From: Mastigias papua
Lineage: Eukaryota; Cnidaria; Scyphozoa; Rhizostomeae; Mastigiidae
DNA: 64,000 bases
NCBI GenBank assembly: GCA_964019165.1
Contig: OZ025271.1
Coordinates: 3,434,501-3,498,500, forward strand
Reading direction: 5' to 3'
Shown here: in pieces, positions 26,900 to 37,800 of the stretch
Numbering within the stretch: position 1 is the first letter of the stretch
How the letters are laid out: each line of letters starts with the position of its first letter
Program-made: the position numbers and the translations under genes
The notes under the pieces: model-generated
What the model was told of the DNA's origin: nothing
What the model saw: only the letters and a program-made list of their open reading frames with translations
The model's database searches: none

Positions 26900-27822
26900 C
26901 CAGCACATCGGATTCATCATCCATCTTCAGTTGCTAAATCTGAATTGAAATCATTAGAACACATATAAGTATATACATTCGATAAAAGAACGAAAAGCCG
27001 TTATGACGAAAAAACACGAAAGGGGGAGTTAGAAACTTAATGAGATATCAAAGTGCTGAACCTGTTTATTTAAAATGGGCTTCTCCCATGAAATGTGCAA
27101 AGCCTCTTTGATTCTAAGTTGATCATAGGTACTTGCTGTATCTATAACCGTGAAACAATTGTCACTGTAAGATTCCCTACATTTATCAGAACCCCTAAGA
27201 TGTTTAAAGATGTTGGAGTTTTGTCAGTATGTAAATGCTCACGCACTCGAGTGGACAAATGTCCGCTTGTCTCGCAAAACATAAACGGAATCACATCCCG
27301 CACAATTAAACTTATAAACCACATTAGAGCGGAGCGTTTTGGGTACAGAATCTTTAACATCGATTAAATTTTTTATTTTAAAAGAAGAAAATACCAGTTT
27401 TACTTTTAGATCTTTACAATATCGTTTAACTAAAGATTGTAGCTTACGCTTGGTGAAATTAGACCAGGGTAGATATGGTAACTTGAAATAAAGAGTGCAA
27501 TGACCAATAGGGGATGTAGAAACAGCAGAAAGAGCAGTAGACTTATTAATGTTATCAAGATACCCTTTTACTACTTTTTGTATTAATCCGTCAGGAAATT
27601 AATTCTTTCTGAGTATGTAAGAGAGCTTCTTAACATCCTCATTGAAACCCAGAAGAGTGTTATTAATTTTATAAGCTCTATCCAGCAGTGTTTGGATAAG
27701 GCCAAGCTTATACGAAGAGGAGGTAAAACTGAAAAAATCAGTAAGCAAGCCAGTAAACGTCTTTTTGCGATATAGCGAGGTTATAAGATTAGAAGGATCC
27801 TTATTGTTGATGAAGGTAATTT
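26900..27822 (-). pseudogene. Decayed family A PLE, C-terminal part
   Basis: The minus strand matches the C-terminal third of the PLE at 43618-46092. It covers the region after the RT catalytic core and the GIY-YIG domain (27095-27367, with stops and shifts). Residues such as REHLHTDKTP and 'SLIVRDVIPFMFCET' in an alternative frame mirror the young copy. A degraded hammerhead remnant lies near 26905-26935 (CTGAAGA and stem II recognisable, GAAA lost). It is 5'-truncated exactly where the family C element begins on the opposite strand. Confidence 0.8.
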
Positions 27823-27823
27823 A

Positions 27824-28591
27824 GCTGGATGGTTAAAGGATAGGGGCTATGAAGAGTCAATAGTTAAAGAACAGATAGACAGGGTACGTAGGTTAGATAG
27901 GGAGACTCTTCTGGCTGAGACAGACAGAGGACCCAACCCTGGGAGGGGGGATAGGATTCCATTAGTCATTACATACCATCCAGCGTTCAACAGTATGGGG
28001 AAAACAATAAGGAGTCTCCACTCTATGCTTTCAAACTCAGAGGAGCATAGGGAGGTGTTTCCTGAACCTCCGGTCACTGCTTTTAGGAGATGTAAGAACC
28101 TTAAGGACCTGTTAGTTAGGGCTAGGCTGGCTACTAACAAGAACTGTGATGAAAGGGGTTGTACTCGTTGTGAAAAGTCCAGATGTCAAGTGTGTAAATC
28201 TATGTCTGAAAGTGATAGCTTCTATTCCCACGCAACTAGTAAGGAGTATAAGATTAACTTTTCGTTTAACTGTGATTCGTCGGGTGTTGTGTATTTGTTT
28301 GACTGTGTTGTGCGTGGTGTTCAGTATGTGGGTAGCACTAACACGCCTTTTAGGCTTAGGTTTAATAATTATAAGGCGTGTTATCGTAAGTTTAGGTCAG
28401 GGTCTTCAGTTCCCCAGATGGACTTTTTCAGACATTTTTCTGAGGAAGGACATCATGGGTTCGTGGAAGACATTCGTGTCACTATAATTGATAGACTTAT
28501 TGGGAGGGATAGGACACGTGAAAGTTTCTGGCAACATAAGCTGGACACTTTCACACCCCGGGGTCTTAATGTTGAGGAAGTAGACACATAG
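27824..28591 (+). pseudogene. PLE protein C-terminus with GIY-YIG endonuclease (family C)
   Basis: The frame is open from the truncation point at 27824 to TAG at 28589-28591. It starts GWLKDRGYEES, then has PLVITYHPAFN and FPEPPVTAFRRCKNLKDLLV, which form the post-RT region of PLEs. A Cys-rich linker (GCTRCEKSRCQVC), probably metal-binding, precedes the endonuclease GVVYLFDC...VQYVGSTNTPFRLRF (GIY-YIG motifs and the conserved Arg). A Glu follows in RESFWQHKLDTF near the end. The nuclease would nick DNA for target-primed reverse transcription. RT motifs are absent because of 5' truncation, so the copy is dead alone. No in-frame stops suggest it is fairly young. Confidence 0.85.
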
Positions 28592-29030
28592 GATTATTAT
28601 TTATTTGAGTTGGCTGGCTTATTCTATATGTATTCACTATTTATCCTGCTCTTTTAATTTTATGTTATGGTTTCTACTTTTATTCAGTTATGCTTGTCGA
28701 TTAAATTATTTATGTCGCACCTTTTCTTACGATATCTCTCTCCTCTCAATATCGTCCTTTCTAGGTCATATTGGGTTTCCTTTGTATTTTATGTTACTTC
28801 ACACCCACTTAGTTCTCGCATGGTTTTCTCTATACCCCGCTGGGAGGGTAGGTATCAGCTTCTCCAACACCCTTTTCTCTTATGTTAAATATAATTTCCC
28901 TTCCATTCAATTTCAAATGCTATCCATTGTAAGTCCAGGTTCATTGTGTAAAGTGTTCTATTGTCGTAAGTTAATTAGATATTGTTCCTTTGTTTTTATC
29001 GTTATATATGCGCTGTATGTACCTGGAATG

Positions 29031-29068
29031 TTATAACTGATGAAGGCTTGTGCCGAAACGTTTTAAAA
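29031..29068 (+). ncRNA. Hammerhead ribozyme motif, family C PLE
   Basis: Stem I is TTATAA (29031-29036) with TTAAAA (29063-29068), one mismatch. The core is CTGATGA (29037-29043). Stem II is GGC/GCC with a TTGT loop. GAA (29055-29057) is followed by palindromic ACGT (29058-29061) as stem III and T29062 at the cleavage position. With only a self-complementary 4-mer for stem III, activity would most easily come from a dimer. Confidence 0.8.
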
Positions 29069-29088
29069 GTTGGAATTTTTTCTTGAGG

Positions 29089-29290
<202 letters not shown>

Positions 29291-29316
29291 TCATCATACG
29301 TCATAAGTCTTAAGAT

Positions 29317-29580
29317 TCCACCGCTATTCTTTTGTGCCTGGATGGCGCAATTGATTAGCACAGGTGTCTTCTGATCTAAACATCGTGAGTTCGAATCCGC
29401 ACTGGGGCCAAAAGAAATTTTCCAATTGTGGTAGCCCACTTATGACTTAGTATTTACCTATGTCAGCCTTAGCCGAATTAAGATAACATAGTACGCTTGG
29501 CTCTGAAGAAGGCATTATAGCCGAAACATAGAGAAGGCCCTAGATGCGTTGAGGGACTCACGGTGGAATGACCTTAAGAT
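29317..29580 (+). mobile_element. 264-bp tRNA-like/hammerhead-like repeat unit, complete copy
   Basis: The unit starts TCCACCGCTATTC and begins again at 29581, so it is a head-to-tail tandem. From about 29337 it has a tRNA-like region: GATGGCGCAATTGATTAGC (A box), a GGTGT/ACATC stem with a 12-nt loop, GAGTTCGAATCC (B box), and GGGGCCA, which could mimic a CCA end. At 29504-29536 it has CTGAAGA, GGC-ATTATA-GCC and GAAACATAGAG, which resemble a hammerhead core. No ORF is present. A tRNA-derived SINE or an animal retrozyme-like element are the two readings. Confidence 0.65.
29500..29536 (+). ncRNA. Hammerhead-like core in the tRNA-like unit
   Basis: CTGAAGA fits CUGANGA, GGC/GCC fits stem II, and GAAAC follows directly. 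The position where other copies have palindromic ACGT reads ACAT, and I could not pair a convincing stem I. A diverged minus-strand copy at about 30050-30075 keeps GAAACATAGAG and the GGC/GCC stem, so the sequence is conserved within the family. Self-cleavage is doubtful. Confidence 0.4.
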
Positions 29581-29863
<283 letters not shown>

Positions 29864-29867
29864 TCTC

Positions 29868-30090
29868 TTCATTCGGCTAAGGCTGACATAGGTAAATATT
29901 ACATCATAAGTGGGCTAGCACATTTGGAAAAGTTATTTTGGCCCCAGTGCGGATTAGAACTCACATTGTTTAGATTAGAAGACTCCCAAGCTAATCAAAG
30001 AATAGCTGTGGAATCTTAAGGTCATCTTAAGGTCAGTCCCTCAACGCATCTAGGGCCTTCTCTATGTTTCGGCATATAATGCCTATTCAA
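29868..30090 (-). mobile_element. 264-bp tRNA-like unit, diverged inverted copy
   Basis: The minus strand matches the unit from the tRNA-like B box and GGGGCCA region through to CGGCTAAGGCTGACATAGG. The hammerhead-like part at 30030-30085 lies on the outer side. Order and small deletions differ from the plus copies, so it is older or rearranged. 30091-30670 holds no recognised gene. Confidence 0.65.
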
Positions 30091-30670
30091 CAAATTTCAG
30101 GTTATTCTCTGCATATATGAAATTACTCCCTTCGAAAAACACAATTTCACTGAAAATATCGTTAAAATTAATAAATAGGGGATTGCAGTAAGTGCGGAGA
30201 GTTGCGAAAATTTCAAAACTAAACAATCGGAGAGGACGAGTATTCGACGAGTATTGGTACTCAAGAGTACTGGTTTCAATTCTTTATTATTTTATTTAAA
30301 TGAAACCATCGACCGATTTACTTCATGGCTTTTTGTGATATCTGCTGGGATGATACCTCAATGGGCATCCTTCGGAATTATATGAACTGCGAATTAATGG
30401 TAATCGAATTCAAAATGAAAACTTGTCAGGTTTGATTCACTCTGTTGCTATGCAAAACTTCTAAATTTGGGATAAAAATGTCCCCACGGAGGATTTTTAC
30501 CCTTTATTTGAATAATGTTTCCCCACATAGTGGGGATACTTGTCATGTATTGCTTACCATCCAATACCGATCCCCACCCGTTTTTTTTCTGTTTTTTAGT
30601 ATGTAATGTCAGGAAAAGGCCAATAGAGACTATAACAAAGCCCTGACAAAGGAAGAAAGAGGAAGGAAAG

Positions 30671-31399
30671 TTAAGTAGATAGGGAGATGAGATCCAGTTT
30701 TTTGATGTTAGATTTGAAGCAAGTTAAGTTGTAGGATTCAGGAAAGGAAGTGGAAGGTAAGGTATTCCAAAGTTTACAAGTTCTTGGAATGAAAGAAGAT
30801 TTGTGGGAGAGAGTTCGTGGATTGGATAGTATGACTTGGAAAGGGTGTGATCGACTAGAGCTTCTTGTGAGTCGAACATGCTTCAAGGGATCAGGAATAA
30901 TACTCTTGATTTCCATTGAGCAATGTCCATGAAAATATCGATAGAAAATGGACAGATCTGCAATCAGACGATGATCAGAGAGAGATTGCAGAGATTTGGT
31001 GAGGCTTGGATTATTTATGAGACGAATGGCTTTGGACTGGACTTTGTCAAGAAGATGTAGAGAAGATCTGGGAGCACCACCCCAAACATGGGAGCAGTAC
31101 TCCAGAGAAGGACGAATCTGAGATTTGTATATAGTCAGTAGCTGAGAAGGAGAGAAAAAGCCACGGGCTCTAGAAAGGAAGCCAAGTTTCTGAGATACAT
31201 GTTTAGCAGTGGAGTGGATGTGGGTTTTCCAAGAAAGATTGGATGACACTGAAAGACCAAGTTGAGTGAAAGACGACGAAATGTCCAGTTCATGGCCACT
31301 CATGAATACAGGGGGGAAATCTCGATGATGTTTACGTGAAATAACAACCTGTGTCGTCTTCAATAACAACCGTGTCCCAAGGTAGGGTCGGATGGGCAT
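30671..31399 (-). pseudogene. 5'-truncated LINE, C-terminal RT region
   Basis: An intact 242-codon frame encodes the thumb and C-terminal part of a CR1/Jockey-like reverse transcriptase. Segments include FTQLGLSVSSNLSWKTHI, LSRARGFFSPSQLLTIYKSQ, IRPSLEYCSHVWGGAP, DKVQSKAIRLINNP, DHRLIADLSIFYRYFHG and RTCKLWNTLPSTSFPESYN. The palm domain with the catalytic Asp residues and the endonuclease are missing. The open frame suggests recent insertion with 5' truncation, which is usual for target-primed reverse transcription. The ATG at 31399 is probably internal. Confidence 0.85.
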
Positions 31400-31545
31400 T
31401 CATGTTGACTGGTACAAAATGACAAGGACGTACATAGGATAACAACTTTCGTGAGAACCGCTATGAAGCGGAAAAGGAACATTTACAAGTAGTATCGTAT
31501 TACTGTTAGCTTTCTAATAGTTACTTTTACAATGTCCTTTATGAA

Positions 31546-31970
31546 TTGAACCTGTTTGATAACGATATGAAAAACGTAGATTCCCTTGGCGAATTCAATA
31601 GGAAACTTGGCAAGAATCATACTACCGAGAATCCCATATCAAGTGTCCTTGATATTATAGGTATCCAACGATGGAAGGCACTTAGGGTTGAATTCATTAA
31701 TATAAATGGGCACAAAATTCGGCATAACTTTGATTGTCTAAGTGTAACTGCGGTGAAGCCATTAAAGACAATCTGCCCATTATTCTGCATTGCCCTTTGT
31801 ACTGCTCATTACGAAAAGGTTCCTTTGGCCAACTCGATGTATTGCTAATTTCAACGTATCTGACATCAAGCCCCACTCACGTCCTAATCTACTCCCTTTT
31901 TGAAAGTTTAGATATAGATATGATGCAAACAATATTATTATGTAAAACACATGCTTTGTATTCCAAGCAC
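31546..31970 (+). pseudogene. CR1/Jockey-like LINE C-terminal relic
   Basis: Two overlapping frames are needed. The second (from about 31734) reads CNCGEAIKDNLPIILHCPLY followed by LRKGSFGQL. This is the Cys/His motif at the C-terminus of many Jockey/CR1 LINE proteins ('C.CG...D..HYL..CP.Y'). A similar tail ends the LINE at 14.1-16.1 kb. A frameshift shows it is dead. 31971-32850 has no recognised gene. Confidence 0.65.
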
Positions 31971-32850
31971 AATAAGGCTGTAGATGTTGAATGGTAAAAA
32001 CATTGAAACTGCTCTGATCAAAGCAGGTGAAAGCCGTAAAGGATGGGCCGACTAAAATCTCGGCTATATGGACAGTATCCATCATGTTATCTCAATATAA
32101 TCAAATCAAAGGACACAATAATAAACAACGTGTGTTCATCATACCATGATAAATATCTGAGAGCGATACAAAGCATGAGGTCTAGATTATGTAATATAAG
32201 ATAATTTATGCTAATTTATGTATGTGTTTTCCGTGGATAACAATCAACAAGCTGCCATCCAACTTTAATGTTTTTAGAGATGAAAGTATGGGCAAATAAT
32301 ATGGGCCATGAATAAATTTCGTGGAATAAGGAACCTCTTGCTGGATCGTCACGATGGGCAGTTTCAACATTTTGCACGCCAGGAGAAGCATAAAAACGAG
32401 AAGAAAGAGATATAACCCATATAGGAAGCACAGCCCAATTCAATTCGTTCAGAGGGCACCGTTCCATCAACTATGCATGTGCTGACGTGCGTGACTAAGC
32501 GGAGGTGTTGCAATCATTCCGTCGCCATTATTTGCTGTCATGTTCGGGCAGCAACAATAATGGACAATTTCCAATCTAAATCTATCTTCAACATCTATTG
32601 TCCTTTGGGAAAAGCATCATAAATATTCAGCATGCTAACCTCAACTTACAGAGTAGGTGCTTTCTTGTGTAATTTACAGCACAAAAGGCCAGTCTCAAGC
32701 TCAACACATCAGGGTGCAAATAATCCCTACCTCAAAAAGATAGGTTGGGAGACATGCATCATCAACAACTAGGAACAATAATTTAATATAGGAAAATCAA
32801 CCTGCTGCTTACTTTTCAAATTCAATTCTCATGAATACTGCTACTAAAGT

Positions 32851-34899
32851 ATAGCGTTCAAATCTTGATTGGCCAATTTCTCGTGTTTTAGAGCGTTTTT
32901 ACCACCCATACTAAAAGAGCTCTGCACGCTTGGTTTTACCTATTTTGGGTGAATTTTTTTCTGAATCATTAAGCTTAAACACGTACGTTTTCATACGTGT
33001 TCATGGAACCAGCATTGGATCTCTTCATTTTGATACTTTCTCATGTAAAGTAAAACTAAGTGTACACAAGTAAGCACAAAATTTCATTGCAAATACGACT
33101 TTCTTTGTCTATAAAACCCACTTAACTAGTAATGATGAAACTTTTATTAGTCTGATGAGGTGCTAATGCCAATTACCTTATATATTAATTTTTTTCTAAC
33201 AGCAGTAACATTCCCCGACAAAAATCTAAGAAGAGTGACAGGTGTCCTATGACATTACTATTTCTTAAGAAGCCGTTGTTAGAGAAACCAGGATAATAAA
33301 ATATACTCGGCATTAGCACTCCAATCACACTGCGAATAGTGTTATTATAAGAAGCTAGGGGGCTTTTATAGACAAAGAAATTATCGCATTTGCAGTAAAC
33401 TTTTTCGCTTACTGTTGTATACCTACACTAGGGGGACAGAACTATTAGAATCCTCTAATCATAATTATTAAAATATTCATCACATACCATTATAATAATG
33501 GCTCCAAATTTGTAAAGTGTGTAGATATAGTTGTAAGCAAAATAGTTGCAATGATCAAAACAAGAGGGTTGCCAAATCAGCAGCGAACAATTGTTAAAAA
33601 TTTGGGAGTCTAAGTCTTTGGCAAGAGAAGTTTTGAGAATTGTTGGGTCCCATTTCTCCATAGTATCAAGAATTCCAAAAATACGGAAGACTGAAGGAGC
33701 TGTCCAGAAATCAAGAAGAAGTGACCAACCAAAATTTGATCTGACAAGATTTGACGAGTTAAGTGTCATACTCGATTAAATAAACAAACAATATCCTGGT
33801 GCAAATGTATCAAAAGAAGTGTAAGATGTTTGATGTAAAAGCTGTTTACACAAGTATGACATACGTAGCCATGCGAGAAGAAAGAAAACCGTATGATTCT
33901 TCGGAGAACTGACAAAATCGTATTTCTTAGGTTATAGCTTTGAGAGACTGGCAGGTGAAAGAGTGGGAATATGTTGGCTTCTATGATAAATCGAAATTTT
34001 CGTTATCAAGTGATTGTAAAACGATGAGAGTCTGGAGGAAACCCAATGACAGTGATAACTCACAATATTTTGCTTCACAGTTCTTAAATTCTACATTGGT
34101 AATGTTTTGGGAATCCGTTGGGCCTAAAGGTGCTGGCAAGCTTGTTGTTTACAACGGACGAATCAATCCAAAATAGTTTGCAAACATATTGTAAGACAAC
34201 CTTGTTTCAAGGGACAAAGGCAATGCTTGGAAAGGAGGGAGGGACATTTATCTTCCAACATGAAAATTTATTCCTTCACAAAGCCATTTTTACTAAAATT
34301 TACCTGCATAACCGTAAGGTCAGTGTCCGTCATGTCCAGCACAGAGTGCCGACTTTAACATGATTTAAAATGTTTGATTGGGCACGAAAAACCAAATGAA
34401 TGCTAAAGCACGAGATCCTCTTAGGCCCAATCAAAGACTCACTGAAAGAGTTCTTGCGTCCATTCAAAGCGATTTTCGACCGTGTCAGAGCAAGAGGTTA
34501 CTCCAGAGAGCATTAGTTCTAACACTAACTTTAATGTAGAACTTTGCAAATCAAACCAGTAATTATAGTGGCTTCATGGCTTCATGGCTTCATGGCTTCA
34601 TTGAGTTATTGGCGTCATCTGCCATTCATTGACTTCAGAAGTGTTGTAATACTGTTTTTTTCCTAGAGTAGTTTTGCTTTGAATCAGAAAGTGTCAAAAT
34701 GAAGAGACCAGATGCTGGTTCCATGAACAAGTATAATCCAGTGTGTTTAAGCTTAATGATTCAGAAAATATTGCCACCAAACTAGATAACGCCGAACGTA
34801 CAGAGTTCTTGAGCCGTTTGTTTACGAAACTGTGGTCTCCTATTGGTGGAAAAGATCATAAGAATTATTCATGCTAATCAATCAAGATTTGAACGCTAT
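32851..34899 (+). mobile_element. Decayed Tc1/mariner element with long inverted ends
   Basis: Inverted ends flank a broken transposase. The left end ATAGCGTTCAAATCTTGATT (from 32851) is matched by AATCAAGATTTGAACGCTAT (to 34899). Similarity continues inward for about 200 bp (for example TTAAGCTTAAACAC and GGAACCAGCAT blocks, with their complements at 34680-34760). The inner parts are diverged, so the element is old. The exact TA target site could not be fixed. Confidence 0.7.
33580..34520 (+). pseudogene. Tc1/mariner transposase pseudogene
   Basis: The first part (33591-33779) contains LREVLRIVGSHFSIVSRIPK-like sequence, matching the helix-turn-helix 'SHSTVSRIL' of Tc1/mariner transposases. 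The second (33940-34176) contains DKSKFSLSSDCKTMRVWRKP, matching the catalytic 'DESKF...RVWR' block, and MFWESVGPKGAGKLVVYNG, matching 'V.VWG.....G.G.L'. A later stretch reads PAQSADFNMI, the equivalent of 'PAQSPDLNPIE'. In-frame stops and shifts occur between the parts, and the first catalytic 'DE' reads DK. It is not functional. Confidence 0.8.
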
Positions 34900-37800
34900 G
34901 CTTGCTACTATTAGATCGATGCATCTTTAAAATTGCAGATGCCCGAGGGTTTCTAGAACTTATTTGCAATGCGAGTCCGTGGAAACTTTTCAGATAGAAG
35001 TATTGCAACTTCGAAAAAGTGTAAAATGAGTTGGCATTACGTTTTGAAGAAGATCGATAGAAATGAAGTAGAGAATAACTACCAGCGGCCTACGGGAGGC
35101 CACCATTGTGAAATCTAGTTAGGCCTATTTGTTGCTTTCAACTGTGCAAATGATGCTTCTAGAATTATACGACAATTACTTTTGTTTCAAATTGGTAATG
35201 TTAGTGATAATATCCTGTTCCATGAGTAAAATTTAATACGTCATCTCCAATCAGATCCTGGACAACTTTAGGTGACAATAGAAAAGTAAAATTTCTTACA
35301 AATTATAAGTAACATTGAAATCTTTATAAAGTGGCAGTCTACTCAAAGCGATGGCGTTCAGCAGTTATCAGAGGAAACTGACAATTTACATCATTTGTGC
35401 CCTAAGGTGCATTTGGTACACAGGCATACGGGGGTCAGTACGAAATTTTTAGGTCAAATACTTACAAAAAGTGATATTTTTGGGTTAACTACATACCAGA
35501 AATGATATTTTTTGATCCTGCAAAAACAGTAAATACAATTTTGATATTTCTAAGTATGAAATTTAGAAACACTGATATATTTGAGTTTTCGCGAGATTTC
35601 CGTAATTATCCAATGCTCATCCTAGTTTCTTCCTCCATTCACGAATCATCTGTCCTCACATTTCGCGCAACTTTCCTCTGAAACCTCTTTCCACAATACC
35701 AGAATGAGAACAAACAAATTGGGTTACAGCAAGAGCGAGCATTGAGGTATGTCACTTTACAAAATTCCAGTTCTCCATGTTGAAAGTTCAAGGTAATTAG
35801 ATGCCGTTATTAAGCTTTGCTCATCAGCCACACGACGCAACACAACGGGTAGGCATATTATCATAAGGTATTCTGTGTTTGGTCCTCTAATTTGGTAAAG
35901 CAAAAGAGGCCACTCAGCCCCAAGCAAGGGAGAGCCGAAAGGCTGAAACTGAAACTGAAATTGAAACTGAAACTGAACCTGCAATACAAGTGGCTCAAAA
36001 CAGAACTTTACCACACCATGATAGTATGAGAAGTAGAATATTTAATTTCACTTCCAGTTATATAAGGTTTTCCTTTTTTAAAGCTTTTTAATAATATTGT
36101 TATTTATTAGAATTCTCCTGATTTGACTAGATGCCAGGATTATTAGTTGGCACATTTTAGCATGCTAGAAAGAAGCGTGTGACTGCAAGCGTGTAATACC
36201 TTAAAATATTCCGTGGAAAGTATCGGAAAAGTGTAACAGAGAAAAAATTGAGGACAGAAAGGCTATTCATTTGAAAAATTCTCATTGGAACTGTATGTAA
36301 TTTTTCGGTCTGTTACTCTATAATAAAGGAGCTAAGTCTTGATAACCAATTAGCGGATATCTTAGGTTTCAATTGCTGTGAATATCCAAATTAAACAAAC
36401 GCTCTATAGTTGGTAATGGCAACTACAACTATTCACATCTCTTTTTAAAATGCAAATATTACAAAACACAGCTGTATGATACACTATAATGCGAAATTGC
36501 AATTATGATATTATTCGTACAAGATATAAGAAGATTTGATATTTGTGAGACTAATTGAACTTGAGATGATATGTCTGGGTGGGGTGTAAAATTCTTGGGC
36601 TACCGAGCATATGTCTACGTGGTGAATGCCCCCAGGGGGGAGCTCTTCTGTAATCCTGATAGAAAATAAAGAGGTAACCAACTTACGTAATGCCTTGGAT
36701 TGTGATGACCTGCACTGGGTGTTTCAAATAATTTCCTCAAATCCTTAACCTACATAATATAGAATGGAAGAAATTAATAATAGAGCATAAAACCCTCATA
36801 TGACATGCGATATTAAATTCAGCAAGGTAGCTCAGATATAACAACTACTGATAGACTAATTATATAAATTAGGTTCACAAGCTTTCTAGCAATTTATAAT
36901 CAACAACAAGAGAAGTATAATACCTTAATGAGGAAGCAATCATAGTTCCTTTTCAGTTAGCGTCAGGGATGAATAATGCAGGAGATTGCAGTTTTGTAAA
37001 GTAGTCAATTTTCACATAAAATGAGCGCCCACCACTAAAATTTCGCAGTTTTAGAATGTGCATCAAAGGCTAATATAAATGTTTCACATCTTTATATAAT
37101 ATATAACATGCTGTTTTATTTAACAGCGTATGTGTCACATTCAGTACTATTCTGCACTGCAACGGTGTAAAAGTAGTGTAAATTATTAGGTGCTAGAATA
37201 TGGTTATAAATAATGCACATTTCCATTCTATAAATTACAACAGAGTACTAGATTGAGAGTTCACAAGAGACATAAATATACTACGTTATTACATCCCTTT
37301 CCATTACATAAATGATGAAACCTCTAATCTCAATCTGCTTAATTTGAAAGCCAATACAATAAGAAAATCTTTACAGATAGTCCATGGATTCTGAGCACAC
37401 ACGTAAAGAATTGAGACGCCACTACTGCGTCAACACATACCTTGCGTGGTGCTTCAGCATTTTCTGGACAAGATGGATGTAATGCTTGCGTTGATGATGA
37501 AGAATGACCCTGTATTGAAATAAAGGAATATTGCATATGAAAATAAAAGAAATGTTTCATCACTTGACAAATCTCTCATTTACAGCAAACTATCATTTAA
37601 TAGGTGCTTCCCAGTCGTACGATGATTTAGTGCTCATAACAAGTTTCCGTTGACATGCTGAAATCTAAGGAGTGTAATCATCCAATTTTCTTATTATTAC
37701 AATCTGCAGACCTTGGCGTTCAGGTTAGTGAAATATCTTTAATTTACCGAGGAAATGTATTTTCTTGCATACTCATGAGTCCAAAGTAGCCACAATTTCT

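Noticed and set aside
28605..29036. 143-codon hydrophobic frame, with near copies at 59567-59998 and 60259-60690
   Set aside because: It lies in the 3' UTR of family C PLEs after the true stop. Conservation reflects recent copying, and composition (T-rich) explains the hydrophobic residues.
29335..29411. Functional tRNA gene in the 264-bp unit
   Set aside because: T stem does not pair properly and the anticodon loop is 12 nt; all copies share these faults.
33158..33185. CTGATGAGGTGC-TAAT-GCC as a further hammerhead
   Set aside because: The GAAA after stem II is missing and it falls inside the decayed Tc1/mariner element.
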